Shown here: in pieces, positions 8,793-19,173 of the stretch
Layout: each line of letters begins with the position of its first letter
Position numbering within the stretch: the stretch's first letter is position 1
Source of the DNA: Candidatus Endomicrobiellum porotermitis
GTDB taxonomy: Bacteria > Elusimicrobiota > Endomicrobiia > Endomicrobiales > Endomicrobiaceae
DNA: 64,000 nucleotides
Reading direction: 5' to 3'
Assembly (NCBI GenBank): GCA_031289055.1
Contig: JAITQE010000002.1
Span: 1-64,000, forward strand
Position numbers and translations under genes: made by a program
Notes under the pieces: generated by a model
Database searches by the model: none
What the model was told of the DNA's origin: nothing
What the model saw: the letters and a program-made list of their open reading frames with translations, nothing else

Positions 8793-8948
8793 TTTGGAGA
8801 TAAGCGTGAAAGAGAGGCATATATTAGCGACGAACGCGCGCTTGTCGGACATAAAGGATTTTAGCGAAAAGAGAGACTATATTAAAATGTTTCATAAAAT
8901 GTGTCTAAATGATACCAGTTTAAGAGTGGATTAATTGTTGGAGAAAAA

Positions 8949-10130
8949 ATGATAACAAAAGATTTGATTTTAAGAATTTTTTCTGCGGCAAATATTTTAA
9001 GATGGAACGATCATATTCGTCCGTCGGATTTTTTTGAATTAGACAAACAGTCTCATAAGATGATTATTGCTTATATAGTTGCCAAGTTTGAAGAAGAAAA
9101 TGGAAAATCCGTTGATTGGATAAAGCTTATTGAGTGCGGAATTTTTGAGCTTTTTCAAAGAATAATGCTTACAGATTTAAAACCCGAAGTATTTCGCGAG
9201 ATCATGTCAAAAAAAGAAAAAGAATTAAATAAATGGGTGCTTGAAAACTTAAAAAGCGACTTAGACTCTTTGCCGCGCGGTTTTGGCGAAAGGTGCCGTA
9301 AATATTTTTCCGAAACTAACTATGCGAATAAGGAAAGAAGAATATTAAGCGCGGCTCATTGTTTGTCAACGAAGTGGGAGTTTGGAATAGTTTATCCTTG
9401 GAATTCAATGCTTTACGGCATAGAAAAAACAAAACAAGAAATAGATAAAAGAGTTGCTGTTTTTGACGATTTGTTTGGCGTAACGCAATTGACGCTTAAC
9501 AAAAAATATTACGGGTTTTTGGATTTGTGCGGACAGCTTAGGTTTCAGCAAAGATGGGCGCAGGCTTTCAGAGTGCAAAAGACTACGGTTTTAGGGCATA
9601 TGTTAATGGTTGCGATATTTGCGTATTTATTGTCGCTTGAGACAAATTCTTCGCAAAAGAGGCGATATAACAACTTCTATGCGTCGCTGTTTCATGATTT
9701 GCCTGAGATTTTGACTAAAGACATAATTAAGCCCGTTAAATCTTCTATACGTGGGTTGGAAGACATAATAAAACAATACGAGAAGAAACAAGTTGACGAG
9801 AGAATACTTCCTTTAATACCTGAAAGTTGGCACGGCGAAATGCAATATTTTATAGAAGACGAATTTTCAGACAAAATTATTGAAAATGGCAAAATTAAGC
9901 GAGTTGACAATGCCGCTGATTTTGACGATGATAAATATAATGCGGTTGACGGATCTCTTATAGAAATGTGCGATAAGCTTTGCGCTTACATAGAGGCTTC
10001 TATGACTCTGGAATACGGTATAAATTCGTCTACATTGACAAAATCAAAAGAAATGCTTTATAAAAAATACGCAGGCGTTAAAAAAAATAACTTAGACTTT
10101 AAACAGTTGTACGATTATTTTTTGAATTAG
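8949..10130 (+). CDS. HD-domain hydrolase-like protein
   Basis: A 393-aa protein with GGAG 5 nt before ATG 8949. The central part shows an HD-type metal site: TTVLGHMLMVAIFAYLL followed by YASLFHDLPEILTKDIIKPVK, the pattern of YfbR-like phosphohydrolases (H...HD). Family members remove phosphate from nucleotides, but the substrate here is unknown. The N-terminal 170 residues contain LDKQSHKMIIAYIVAKFEEENG and may form a second, degenerate helical half. The gene stands alone between a dead kinase and a convergent tRNA. The frame is intact. Confidence 0.7.
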   Translation: MITKDLILRIFSAANILRWNDHIRPSDFFELDKQSHKMIIAYIVAKFEEENGKSVDWIKLIECGIFELFQRIMLTDLKPEVFREIMSKKEKELNKWVLENLKSDLDSLPRGFGERCRKYFSETNYANKERRILSAAHCLSTKWEFGIVYPWNSMLYGIEKTKQEIDKRVAVFDDLFGVTQLTLNKKYYGFLDLCGQLRFQQRWAQAFRVQKTTVLGHMLMVAIFAYLLSLETNSSQKRRYNNFYASLFHDLPEILTKDIIKPVKSSIRGLEDIIKQYEKKQVDERILPLIPESWHGEMQYFIEDEFSDKIIENGKIKRVDNAADFDDDKYNAVDGSLIEMCDKLCAYIEASMTLEYGINSSTLTKSKEMLYKKYAGVKKNNLDFKQLYDYFLN

Positions 10131-10136
10131 GTAAAG

Positions 10137-10220
10137 TGCTGAGGATGGGATTTGAACCCATACCGCCCTTTCGGGGACAGGCTTCTGAGACCTGCGTGTC
10201 TGCCGTTCCACCACCTCAGC
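10137..10220 (-). tRNA. tRNA-Leu (anticodon CAG)
   Basis: The minus strand folds as a class II tRNA: acceptor stem GCTGAGG/CCTCAGC, anticodon stem CAGGT/GCCTG with loop CTCAGAA (anticodon CAG), a variable arm and a T-arm with GGTTCAAATCC. The discriminator base is A; CCA is not encoded. It follows the MATE gene on the same strand by about 50 nt. Confidence 0.95.
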
Positions 10221-10270
10221 TTTATTTAGGGGCGCCGCCTCGCTTTACGGAACCCCAATCTCTTTAGCTT

Positions 10271-11656
10271 CTAGCCTTCAACTTTCATCTCAATGATGTG
10301 CATTTTTTTCCATTTGCCAGACTCGTATCTCATGTAGCACGAAACGTTCAGTATGATACCATAAATAACCAAAACACTCCAGCAGCCGTATAGTCCGAAA
10401 CGTTTTGTCGCTATATACATGGCAATTGAAGCCGTCATGAAAAGTATAATCAAAAGTTTCATAACAAATTTTGTGTCGCCCGCGCCTTTTATCGCTGAAG
10501 AAAATATAATGCTTAAAGATTCAAAAAGAGAAAATGCCGCTATAAATCTAAATAATATTATTATAGTAGGTCTTATCTGCTCTATAATCAGAGCTTCGGC
10601 GCCTCTGGCAAACGGTTTTATAAGAAGATTCGGAACAAATAAAAACATTAAGAAGGTAAAGAGGATAAAAGTAAAGACTATTTGCGCGGCGGTTATTACG
10701 CTTTTTTGCGCCATAGAGGCTTTGTTTCTGCCGAGATAATTGCCTATCATGATAGATGTCGTTATGCCGCATCCCACAAGAGGCATATAAGCCAAATTGT
10801 AAATGTTCATGACAATATTTGTCGCCGATAACTCTAACTTGCCGAGAGTGCCGACTATAAGAGAAAAGAACGTAAATACCGACATATCCAAAAATATATG
10901 GACGCCGCTTGGTAACCCAAATCGTATAAATCTTTTTAAGAATTTAAAATTAGGTTTTAGCTGTCTTGCGTTAAATTTAGAGTCATTCTTTTTTTGAGAG
11001 AATAAAATAAGGAATACAATAAATACGATGGCAAATCCGATAATTGTAGAAAGAGCCGCGCCTTCTATGCCAAGCGCTGTGAAACCAAATCGTCCAAATA
11101 TTAGCAAATAATCTAAAATAATATTTACAAATATGCCTATAAGATTAACTAATAAGACCGTTTTAGTCTTTTCTCTCCCGGCGTAAAATCCAGATAATGC
11201 GTACGAGCCAAGATAGAAAAATGAGCCGTAGCATAAGATATTAAAATACTTTATTTCTTCTTGAATAATATCTTTTGAGTGTCCTATGAAATTAAAAATA
11301 CTAGAGGAAAACAGCGTAAACGAAAAAATGACGACGGAACTTAAAGCGGCAAAATGAATAGCTTGCCAGACCGACGGACCGATGGACTTGTATTCTTTTT
11401 TGCCGTTATATTGCGCAACAAAAACGTCAATATAAGCTATGGTGCCTTGGAATATAAATACAATAGAACTGTTTAACAGTCCCGCTGGAAACGCCGCGGC
11501 GTAAGAATCATGCGAGCGCCACGCTAGAAAAAAACTGTCTATAAAATTTTGAAAAGCCCAAGCTCCCGTTGATATTATAAGCGGCAAAGCTATTTTAAAA
11601 AATTCGCGATACCCGGCTTTTGCTCGCCATCGTCTCATAATATATTTAAAAATCAT
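10271..11656 (-). CDS. MATE-family efflux transporter
   Basis: A 461-aa integral membrane protein with about twelve hydrophobic helices in two halves, starting FFKIALPLIISTGAWAFQNFIDSFFLAW, the MatE pattern (P..I......N..D..F). MATE proteins export drugs, metabolites or lipid-linked precursors using a proton or sodium gradient from the inner membrane. The substrate cannot be told from the sequence. ATG 11656 (MIFKYIMRRW) is the longest start; an internal ATG seven codons on (MRRWRAKAGYREF) is also possible. Monocistronic, with tRNA-Leu downstream. Confidence 0.88.
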   Translation of the reverse strand: MIFKYIMRRWRAKAGYREFFKIALPLIISTGAWAFQNFIDSFFLAWRSHDSYAAAFPAGLLNSSIVFIFQGTIAYIDVFVAQYNGKKEYKSIGPSVWQAIHFAALSSVVIFSFTLFSSSIFNFIGHSKDIIQEEIKYFNILCYGSFFYLGSYALSGFYAGREKTKTVLLVNLIGIFVNIILDYLLIFGRFGFTALGIEGAALSTIIGFAIVFIVFLILFSQKKNDSKFNARQLKPNFKFLKRFIRFGLPSGVHIFLDMSVFTFFSLIVGTLGKLELSATNIVMNIYNLAYMPLVGCGITTSIMIGNYLGRNKASMAQKSVITAAQIVFTFILFTFLMFLFVPNLLIKPFARGAEALIIEQIRPTIIILFRFIAAFSLFESLSIIFSSAIKGAGDTKFVMKLLIILFMTASIAMYIATKRFGLYGCWSVLVIYGIILNVSCYMRYESGKWKKMHIIEMKVEG

Positions 11657-11776
11657 GGTTTGTATTCTATATAATTTACCGTTAATTTTCCAGTTTTGAC
11701 TGCGGCGGCGGAAACTATAAGTTTAGATCGCGAATTAAAATCAAGAAAAATAAAGGCTCTCTTCTTTTATTTTTAC

Positions 11777-11796
11777 AAGATTTATTATAAAATCTT
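11777..11796 (+). promoter_or_regulatory. Inverted repeat upstream of the ABC gene
   Basis: AAGATTT-ATTATA-AAATCTT ends 7 nt before the ATG at 11803 and covers a possible -10 box (TATAAA). It could be an operator or a leader hairpin; no good -35 box is visible. Confidence 0.3.
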
Positions 11797-11802
11797 AAAA
11801 TT

Positions 11803-12585
11803 ATGAGTAATTTTATAGAGATGGAAAATGTATCCGTACTTCGCGGCTCAAGAGAAATTTTAAGCAATGTTAAGTTGACTATAAAAGCGGGCGAAAATGT
11901 TGCGATAATAGGTCCTAACGGCTCCGGAAAATCCACGTTTATAAAGCTGGTTACTCGTTCTATTTATCCGTATTATACAGAATCTGGCGTCTGTAAGTTG
12001 TTTGGGCGCGAAGATTGGAACGTAGCGGATTTGCGCAATACGCTTGGCATAGTTACAAGCGAGCTTCAATACGATTTTCACAACGAAACAACGGGGTTTG
12101 AAGCCGTGTTGTCCGGCTTTTTTTCAAGTATTGGAATAGGCAAAAATCATATTGTTACAAAGGCGATGGTTGAAAAAGCGGATAAGACGATAGATTTAAT
12201 GGAAGTGTCATATTTAAAAAATGAAAAGTTTGAGATTATGTCTTCCGGAGAAGCAAGAAGGTTTTTGATAGCGAGGGCGCTTGTAAATGAACCCAAAGCG
12301 TTGATTTTGGACGAGCCTTCAAACGGCTTGGATATAGCCTCGTCGTTGAACCTCCATAAAATTATGAGGAAGATAGTCGCGAGCGGCGCTAATATAATAC
12401 TCGTAACTCATTTAGTCTCGGACATCATTCCTGAGATAAACAGATTTGTGTTTTTTAAAAATGGCAAAATTTTTGCCGATGGGAAACGCGCGAACGTTTT
12501 TACGGATAAGAATCTATCTTCTCTTTTTGGCGTCGCTGTGGAAATCGGCGAAAACAACGGATTTTGCAGTATTATGACAACATAG
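11803..12585 (+). CDS. ABC transporter ATP-binding protein (ModF/PhrA-like)
   Basis: A 260-aa single nucleotide-binding domain: Walker A GPNGSGKST near residue 40, signature MSSGEARR near 150, Walker B ALILDEPSNGLD near 170 and switch His in LVTHL. The signature is the variant SSGEARR, like the stand-alone ModF/PhrA-type ATPases, rather than LSGGQ. No permease is adjacent; the next gene begins 21 nt downstream and is mprF. Its partner and substrate are unknown. A role in transport or as a soluble ATPase is inferred from the family only. Confidence 0.82.
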   Translation: MSNFIEMENVSVLRGSREILSNVKLTIKAGENVAIIGPNGSGKSTFIKLVTRSIYPYYTESGVCKLFGREDWNVADLRNTLGIVTSELQYDFHNETTGFEAVLSGFFSSIGIGKNHIVTKAMVEKADKTIDLMEVSYLKNEKFEIMSSGEARRFLIARALVNEPKALILDEPSNGLDIASSLNLHKIMRKIVASGANIILVTHLVSDIIPEINRFVFFKNGKIFADGKRANVFTDKNLSSLFGVAVEIGENNGFCSIMTT

Positions 12586-12606
12586 CGATATAACGTAGGA
12601 TAAACG

Positions 12607-15177
12607 ATGAAAAAGTGGATAAAAATTGTTCTGGTTCCTTTAGGCTTTTTAATTTTTATAGGAGCATTGGCTCTTTTACATAATCAATTAAAAAATTTTA
12701 GTTATGTCGACGTTATCAATGCGTTAAAGGCAATCCCTGCCGCAAGAATTGTAATAGCGTTGTGTTTGGCTTTGTCATACTATTTGATTTTAGGCGGTTA
12801 TGATATTGTCGCTTTTAAGTTTATTGACGCTAAAGTTCCAGTAAAGCCTAAAGACGTCTTGTTTACGTGTTTCATAAGTAATGTTTTAGCCAATAATACT
12901 GGCTATTCCATGCTTTTTGGCGGTTCCATAAGATACAGGCTTTATTCTTTATACAACGTTTCAATGATTGACGTTACAAAAGTGCTTCTGTTTTCTTCAG
13001 CGACAATATGGCTTGGACTTTTGGCTGTAGGCGGGATCATTTTTACTTTTGCTCCCGTTTCGTTAGAAGGGATATTAAATTTAAATATTTCAACAAGAAT
13101 AATCGGGTTGATTTCCTTAGCTGTTTTGGTTTTGTATATTTTATTAAGCAGGCTTCACTCAAAACCGTGCAAAATTTTTAAATGGACGGTCTCTTTTCCA
13201 AACATAAAGATTGTAACGGCTCAGGTGTTGCTTGCCACAAGCGATTGGGTTGTCGCTTCTTTTACGCTTTTTGTCCTTATGCCTGAAGGCTATATATCCT
13301 ATTTTGCGCTGCTCAAAGTTTTCCTCGTATCGCAATTTCTTGTGATTATAAGCCAAGTGCCGGGCGGAATGGGCGTTCTTGAAACGTCAATAACTCTTTT
13401 AATGCCGAATTCTGCAAACAACCCAGGCGTTATAAGCGCTCTTCTCGCCTATAGGGCGGTATTTTATTTCTTTCCGCTTTTAATAGCTCTTGTTATGTTA
13501 GGGACTTTTGAAATTATGGTTTTTACTAAAAATTTCAATAGGACGGCGAAGGTTTTTGGAAAAACGGTTTCGTCGCTTGTGGTTCAAGTCATAGCTCTAT
13601 GTTCTTTTTTTGTAGGTATGATAGCTATGTTTTCAGCGTCTACTCCGTTTAATGTCGCTCAATTAAAGGTTATTATAAACTTACTTCCTTCTTGGTTTGC
13701 GGATTTATCGCACTTCTTATTAAGTATTACGGCAATAGGCGTTTTGTTTATATCCCGAGCTTTGCAGCTTAGGATTAAAAAAGCGTGGAGCATATCCTGT
13801 TTTTTGGTAGCTTTTGCCATAGCTTTGATACTTATTGTTGGAGAACCGACTTTAGTTCTTGCGTGCTTTGTGTCTTTATTAGTTGTTTTATTGTTTTCAA
13901 AAAAATATTTCTACAGGGATATTCCTATACTCAAAACAAATTTTAGTTCGTGGTGGTTTTGCGCGGTTGGCGGAGTATTCGCCTTATCTGTTTGGATAGG
14001 ATTCTTTATAAATAGACAAAACATTTTCTCTTGGATACATCTTAATGTGTTTTTTAGCAATCTTTTAAACACTAATGATGCGGCGAGATTTTTAAGAGCA
14101 AGTCTTGGCGTCGGCGCTATAATACTAATAGTTATTGTTGAACAGATACTTAAAAACTTTTTTAATAAGACTTTGTCGTTTACAAAAAAAGATGTGGAGG
14201 CAATAACGCGTTCTTCAGATTACGCGTACTCGCTGTATGCTTTGGCTTCTGATAAGGAATTTATAGTAAATGACGAGAAAGATGCGTTTATAATGTACGC
14301 TAAGTCAAAAGACAGTTGGATTGTTTTAGGAGATCCGGTCGGAAGAAATTTTAGCAGAAACGAACTCTTGTGGAAGTTTAAAGAGATTGCTGACAGGGCT
14401 TCCGCCAAGCCTGCGTTTGTGGGTATAGACGGAAAATACGCGCAAATTTACGACGACGTTGGGCTTGATATTTTTGACATAGGTCAGGAAGCAAAAATAT
14501 CGTTGAAAAATTTTAATATATACGACGAGAAATTTAAAAGTTTTTATGATTTGGAAAGTAAGATAGAAAATGCGGGGTTTACTTATAAGCCTTTAAGCGC
14601 AGATATGTTTAACAGGTATAAAGCTGAATTCTCGGAGATAAATAAGCAGTGGGTAGAAGATAAGCATTATTTTGAAATGAACTTTGTCCCGGGGAAGTAT
14701 GATGAAATATATATGCAATACATGGACTTTAGCGTTTTGGAAAAAGACGGAAAGGTTTACGCTTTTTCAATTTTGTTAAAAACAGATAATAGACACGAAA
14801 TATCTTCTGGCGTAGCGAGGTATTTAAAAAGCGAGTATGATTTATTTTCCTATATCATGTTTAAAAATATTATTTACGCTAAAGATAATGGATATAAATG
14901 GTTTGATTTAGGGCTTGCTTACTTTAATAGGTCTGATAATAGCGGCGATGTCGCAAAATATTTCGCAAAGATGTTTATGTTTGCTGAACATTTTAAGTAT
15001 GATATTGCGTCTTTAAGAGAATTTAAGGAGAAGTTTTCTCCTATTTGGCGCGACAAATATGTGGCTATACACCCAGACAAGTATATTGTTTCATTCATTA
15101 AAAATTTTACGGCTCTTATTTCTCCTAAGAAAATCGTTGACAGAAAGAACTTTTTTAAAAGGTTTTTTAGAAAATGA
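12607..15177 (+). CDS. mprF: Phosphatidylglycerol lysyltransferase/flippase (MprF)
   Basis: An 856-aa bifunctional inner-membrane protein. The N-terminal part (about 1-520) has some 14 hydrophobic helices with the flippase motif NTGYSMLFGGSIRYRLYS and SQVPGGMGVLETS. The C-terminal part (about 530-850) is the DUF2156 aminoacyltransferase domain (IVLGDPVGR, YKWFDLGLAYFNRS, FKEKFSPIWRDKYVA). It moves an amino acid from aminoacyl-tRNA to phosphatidylglycerol and flips the product, lowering surface negative charge and protecting against cationic peptides. Length matches the family. The stop overlaps the tilS start by 4 bp, so it heads the operon running to ftsH. Which amino acid is used is not certain. 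Confidence 0.9.
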   Translation: MKKWIKIVLVPLGFLIFIGALALLHNQLKNFSYVDVINALKAIPAARIVIALCLALSYYLILGGYDIVAFKFIDAKVPVKPKDVLFTCFISNVLANNTGYSMLFGGSIRYRLYSLYNVSMIDVTKVLLFSSATIWLGLLAVGGIIFTFAPVSLEGILNLNISTRIIGLISLAVLVLYILLSRLHSKPCKIFKWTVSFPNIKIVTAQVLLATSDWVVASFTLFVLMPEGYISYFALLKVFLVSQFLVIISQVPGGMGVLETSITLLMPNSANNPGVISALLAYRAVFYFFPLLIALVMLGTFEIMVFTKNFNRTAKVFGKTVSSLVVQVIALCSFFVGMIAMFSASTPFNVAQLKVIINLLPSWFADLSHFLLSITAIGVLFISRALQLRIKKAWSISCFLVAFAIALILIVGEPTLVLACFVSLLVVLLFSKKYFYRDIPILKTNFSSWWFCAVGGVFALSVWIGFFINRQNIFSWIHLNVFFSNLLNTNDAARFLRASLGVGAIILIVIVEQILKNFFNKTLSFTKKDVEAITRSSDYAYSLYALASDKEFIVNDEKDAFIMYAKSKDSWIVLGDPVGRNFSRNELLWKFKEIADRASAKPAFVGIDGKYAQIYDDVGLDIFDIGQEAKISLKNFNIYDEKFKSFYDLESKIENAGFTYKPLSADMFNRYKAEFSEINKQWVEDKHYFEMNFVPGKYDEIYMQYMDFSVLEKDGKVYAFSILLKTDNRHEISSGVARYLKSEYDLFSYIMFKNIIYAKDNGYKWFDLGLAYFNRSDNSGDVAKYFAKMFMFAEHFKYDIASLREFKEKFSPIWRDKYVAIHPDKYIVSFIKNFTALISPKKIVDRKNFFKRFFRK

Positions 15178-16142
15178 AGGCATGGGATGTTTTCTATCAA
15201 GATATTATTCAAACCGGTTTAGTAAAATCCAAAGATAAAATCGTCCTTGCTGTTTCAGGCGGACAAGATTCTGTTTGTATGCTTCATTTGTTTTGGCGTT
15301 TGGCAAAAAAAATGCAAATAGAACTTTTGACGGCGAATTTCAATCATAATTTAAGAAAAGAGTCCGTCAAAGAAGCCCAAATCGTTAAAAATTTATCATA
15401 CAAACTTGGAATTGATTGCATTTTGGAAAGCGTTGACGTAAAAGACTACTCTAAAAAAGAATCTGTCTCCGTTGAAACGGCGGGACGGAACTTAAGGTAT
15501 TTGGTGCTTGAAAATATAGCTAAGAAACACAAATGCAATAAGATTTCCACCGCTCACAACGCCAACGATAACGCCGAAACTGTTTTAATGTGGCTTTTGA
15601 GGGGAAGCGGAAATTTTACGGGTATGCCTCAAGAAAGGAATGTAAATAGAAAAATTGCCATTATAAGACCATTGCTCCCGATTAAAAGAAGATTGATTGA
15701 AGATTATATAAATACGCATAAATTGCCTTTCTGCACAGACAAGTCCAATTTTTCTGATGTTTATACCCGCAACAAAATAAGGCTTTCTATTATTCCCTTA
15801 TGTGAAGAAATAAATACTATGGCTGTTGAACATATATTTAATTTAAGCCGTATACAAACTATAGAAGACGCTTATTTGGAAGAGATTACGCTTAAATATT
15901 TAAGAAAATGCGCGAAAGTTAGCAAAAAGCGGGTTCTGCTTGATTTAACAATGTTTTTGCGGTATAATAAAGCAATTCAATACAGAATTTTGAAGAATAT
16001 TTTGCCTCAAAAAAAGTACAATTCTTATATCAATTTAATAATGCGTAAAATTTTGTCGTCAGATTTATCCGTTTATAAGATATCGGACGAGTGGAGTTTT
16101 TGCGTTAAGCCAAACAATAGAGCATATTTTATAAAAGGGTAA
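15174..16142 (+). CDS. tilS: tRNA(Ile)-lysidine synthase
   Basis: Attaches lysine to C34 of tRNA-Ile(CAU) so that it reads AUA codons. The PP-loop SGGQDS is at residue 29, followed by ANFNHNLR and STAHNANDNAETVLMWLLRGSG, the conserved N-type ATP pyrophosphatase core. At 322 aa it is the short form, lacking most of the C-terminal domain of the E. coli enzyme, as is common. ATGA overlap with mprF; the order tilS-hpt-ftsH is widely conserved in bacteria. Confidence 0.93.
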   Translation: MKAWDVFYQDIIQTGLVKSKDKIVLAVSGGQDSVCMLHLFWRLAKKMQIELLTANFNHNLRKESVKEAQIVKNLSYKLGIDCILESVDVKDYSKKESVSVETAGRNLRYLVLENIAKKHKCNKISTAHNANDNAETVLMWLLRGSGNFTGMPQERNVNRKIAIIRPLLPIKRRLIEDYINTHKLPFCTDKSNFSDVYTRNKIRLSIIPLCEEINTMAVEHIFNLSRIQTIEDAYLEEITLKYLRKCAKVSKKRVLLDLTMFLRYNKAIQYRILKNILPQKKYNSYINLIMRKILSSDLSVYKISDEWSFCVKPNNRAYFIKG

Positions 16143-16147
16143 ATAAA

Positions 16148-16687
16148 ATGACGGATAAACGGAATAACTATAACGTTGACGTTTTAATTCCGGCTGAAGA
16201 TATTCGTAAAAAAGTTTCAGAAGTAGGCGCGCAAATATCAAAGGATTATGCGGGAAAGAGTATTCTTATAATTGCGGTTTTAAACGGTAGTTTTATTTTC
16301 TGCGCGGATTTGGTGCGCAGTTTAGATTTAGAATGCAAAGTTGATTTTATTTCTGTCGGTTCTTACATAGGCGCGCAAACGCAGGGAAAGGTGAAAGTAG
16401 TTTCAGGTATCAAAGAAGATATTATTGGCAGGGACGTTATCATAGTTGAAGACGTTGTCGATAGAGGTTTTACTTTAGATTTCTTGATAAAAGAAATGTC
16501 TTTGAAAAAGCCTAAAAGCATAAAGACTTGCGTTTTTTTAAATAAGAAGCGCGCTAGAGAAAAGGAAGTCGCCGTAGATTACAGTTGTTTTGAAGTGGGA
16601 AATGATTTTGTCGTCGGTTATGGACTGGACTACAATGGATTTTTTAGACAGTTGCCTTATGTTGGGAAAATAAAGGAGTCGGTTTAA
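16148..16687 (+). CDS. hpt: Hypoxanthine phosphoribosyltransferase
   Basis: A 179-aa purine salvage enzyme making IMP/GMP from hypoxanthine/guanine and PRPP. The PRPP-binding motif is VIIVEDVVDRGFTL, with VLNGSFIFCADLVRSL and FVVGYGLDYNG as further family landmarks. The usual ED-DTG is EDVVDRG here, a mild variant. It lies between tilS and ftsH, overlapping the ftsH start by 1 bp (TAATG), the conserved arrangement. Confidence 0.92.
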   Translation: MTDKRNNYNVDVLIPAEDIRKKVSEVGAQISKDYAGKSILIIAVLNGSFIFCADLVRSLDLECKVDFISVGSYIGAQTQGKVKVVSGIKEDIIGRDVIIVEDVVDRGFTLDFLIKEMSLKKPKSIKTCVFLNKKRAREKEVAVDYSCFEVGNDFVVGYGLDYNGFFRQLPYVGKIKESV

Positions 16688-18609
16688 TGAAGAAAAAAAG
16701 TCCATGGCATATACTTTTTTGGATAACGCTTTTTATAATTATATTTATGCTTATGAATTCTGACGGAAAGAAAGGTCCGGAAGCAGAGCTTGAATATTCC
16801 CAGTTTAAGCAGCATATAAGAGCGGGCAGCGTATCCAAAGTTGTAGTTGGACAGGATTTTATAAAAGGTCAATTTAGAGATTCCGAAGGAGTTTTAAAGA
16901 AGTTTAAAACTATTCCTATGAATGACCCCAACCTTATAAAAGACATGGAGGAAAACAAAGTTCTTGAATTTTCCTCTGTTGAAAAAAGCGGTTGGCTTAG
17001 TTCTCTTTTAGTAAGCTGTTTGCCGATGGCTCTTTTCATTTTTGTGTGGTTTTTCCTTATGAGAGGAATGATGGCTGGCGGCGGCAAGCAGGCTATGTCT
17101 TTTGGTAAAACAAAAGCAAAACTTGCAGGAAACAACGCCGCTAAAAAAGTTACTTTTAAAGATGTCGCGGGATGCAACGAGGCAAAAGAAGAATTGCAAG
17201 AAATAATAGAATTTTTAAAAGATCCGGCTAAATTTCAAAAATTGGGCGGAAAGATTCCAAAAGGAGTTCTTCTTTTTGGATCTCCGGGTACGGGAAAAAC
17301 TTTGCTTGCCAAAGCCGTCTCGGGAGAAGCCGGAGTTCCTTTCTTTTCTTCAAGCGGTTCTGAATTTGTTGAAATGTTTGTAGGCGTAGGAGCTTCAAGA
17401 GTAAGAGATTTATTCGATCAAGGCAGGAAGTCTGCTCCTTGTTTGTTATTTGTAGACGAAATAGATGCCGTCGGTAGGCATAGATTTGCTGGGATCGGCG
17501 GAGGTCACGATGAAAGAGAGCAAACTTTAAATCAATTGCTTGTTGAAATGGACGGTTTTGACACAAAAGAAGGCGTTATCCTAATTGCCGCTACAAACAG
17601 ACCCGACGTTTTAGATCCCGCGCTTTTAAGGCCTGGAAGATTTGACAGGCAGGTTCTAGTTCCAAGTCCGGATTTAAAAGACAGAGAAGAGATTCTTGCG
17701 GTGCACGCCCAAAAAATTAAGTTGGATAGCGATGTAAACTTAAACGTTATAGCCAGAAGAACTTCGGGGTTTGTCGGCGCTGATTTGGCAAATCTCATAA
17801 ATGAAGCGGCGCTGCTTGCCGCTAGAAACGGTCAAAAAGCCGTAAATATGAAAAATACGGAAGAAGCTATAGACAGAATTCTTGCGGGACCTCAGAGAAA
17901 ATCTCGCATGATGTCTGAAAAAGAGAAAAAAGTTATAGCTTATCATGAAGCTGGACATACTATAGTTGCAAAACTACTTCCGACGGCAGATCCTGTTCAT
18001 AAAGTTTCCATAGTGCCTAGAGGTCCGGCGCTTGGTTATACCCTTCAGCTTCCGGAAGAGGATAAATACCTAACTTCCAAAACTGAACTTTTAGACAGAC
18101 TGGCGATACTCTTTGGCGGACGCGTCGCCGAAGAAGTAATGTTTTCAGAAATAACAACCGGAGCTCAGAACGATATTTCAAAAGCCACAGAAATTGCGAC
18201 AAGAATGGTTATGGAATTTGGCATGAGCGAGAAAATAGGTCCAATGGCTTTACAAAGACCTAACGAAGAAATTTTCCTTGGAAGAGATATTTCAAGAGAA
18301 GTAAGGCATTCCGGTAAAACTTCGGAACTTATAGACGAAGAGATTAAGAAGATTATAGATGGCGCTAAAGCTAAAGCGACGAAACTTATTAAAGATAATT
18401 TAGCAAAGCTTGGTAAGCTTGTAAATTGTCTTTTAGAGAGAGAAAATCTTAATGGCGAAGAAGTTGATAAAATAATGAAAGGCGAAGATTTGCCTCCCGT
18501 CGCAGAAAAAGCGCCGGTAACAAAAGAAGACGGAAAAGAAGCCGCGATTGAAAAAGAAGTTATAAAAGAAAAAATTGACGGCGGACAACGGAAAAGTGAA
18601 AAAATTTAA
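16687..18609 (+). CDS. ftsH: ATP-dependent zinc metalloprotease FtsH
   Basis: A 640-aa membrane-anchored AAA+ protease for quality control of membrane proteins and regulators. There are two N-terminal helices (8-24 and about 100-118) around a small periplasmic domain; Walker A GSPGTGKT, Walker [12 protein letters not shown], the second region of homology [20 protein letters not shown], and zinc motif HEAGH in the peptidase part. All key residues are present and length is normal. The C-terminal 45 residues are charged and lysine-rich. Its 3' end overlaps the proposed folE start. Confidence 0.97.
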   Translation: MKKKSPWHILFWITLFIIIFMLMNSDGKKGPEAELEYSQFKQHIRAGSVSKVVVGQDFIKGQFRDSEGVLKKFKTIPMNDPNLIKDMEENKVLEFSSVEKSGWLSSLLVSCLPMALFIFVWFFLMRGMMAGGGKQAMSFGKTKAKLAGNNAAKKVTFKDVAGCNEAKEELQEIIEFLKDPAKFQKLGGKIPKGVLLFGSPGTGKTLLAKAVSGEAGVPFFSSSGSEFVEMFVGVGASRVRDLFDQGRKSAPCLLFVDEIDAVGRHRFAGIGGGHDEREQTLNQLLVEMDGFDTKEGVILIAATNRPDVLDPALLRPGRFDRQVLVPSPDLKDREEILAVHAQKIKLDSDVNLNVIARRTSGFVGADLANLINEAALLAARNGQKAVNMKNTEEAIDRILAGPQRKSRMMSEKEKKVIAYHEAGHTIVAKLLPTADPVHKVSIVPRGPALGYTLQLPEEDKYLTSKTELLDRLAILFGGRVAEEVMFSEITTGAQNDISKATEIATRMVMEFGMSEKIGPMALQRPNEEIFLGRDISREVRHSGKTSELIDEEIKKIIDGAKAKATKLIKDNLAKLGKLVNCLLERENLNGEEVDKIMKGEDLPPVAEKAPVTKEDGKEAAIEKEVIKEKIDGGQRKSEKI

Positions 18610-19171
18610 TTTTGACAAAAAAAAAGCTCAAGAAGCCATAAGGCTTTTGCTTGAATCTTTTGGAGAGGATTTAAACAGAGAAGGTCTTAGACGCACTCCA
18701 GAAAGAGTAGCTGAGTTTTATAAAGAAGCTTTATCAGGCAATGAAGTTGACTCTTCGGAACTTGTTCCAGTTCGCTATGCTGCGGAAGAGCATGAAGAAA
18801 TAATACTTGTTAAAGACATACCGTTTTATTCGTTGTGCGAGCATCACCTTTTGCCTTTTTTCGGCAAAGCTTGCGCGGCGTACGTGCCGCGTAAAGATAA
18901 AATAGTAGGCGTGTCAAAACTTGTAAGGCTTGTGGAAGTTTTCGCTAATAGGCTTCAGTTGCAAGAAAGACTTACAAAACAAGTCGCTGATACTATAATG
19001 AAGTCAATAGATCCGCACGGAGTCATGGTTGTTATTGAAGCCGAACATTTGTGCATGACAATGAGAGGCGTTAAAAAACCGGGAACTAAAATTCTCACTT
19101 CAGCCATGAGAGGAATATTTTTAAAAGACGTAAGAACTCGTTCTGAGGCAATGTCTCTTTTGGGAAGATAA
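18596..19171 (+). CDS. folE: GTP cyclohydrolase I
   Basis: First step of tetrahydrofolate synthesis: GTP to 7,8-dihydroneopterin triphosphate. Zinc and catalytic residues are seen in FYSLCEHHLLPFFGKA and EAEHLCMTMRGV, with GVSKLVRLVEVFANRLQ between. The frame has no ATG; GTG 18596 ([12 protein letters not shown]...) gives the usual N-terminus, while TTG 18575 used by the ORF track adds seven unlikely residues. Either way the start lies inside the end of ftsH, implying coupled translation. folP follows 2 nt later, so the pair forms a folate unit, although folB and folK are not in the window. Confidence 0.93.
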   Translation: MKKFNFDKKKAQEAIRLLLESFGEDLNREGLRRTPERVAEFYKEALSGNEVDSSELVPVRYAAEEHEEIILVKDIPFYSLCEHHLLPFFGKACAAYVPRKDKIVGVSKLVRLVEVFANRLQLQERLTKQVADTIMKSIDPHGVMVVIEAEHLCMTMRGVKKPGTKILTSAMRGIFLKDVRTRSEAMSLLGR

Positions 19172-19173
19172 AA

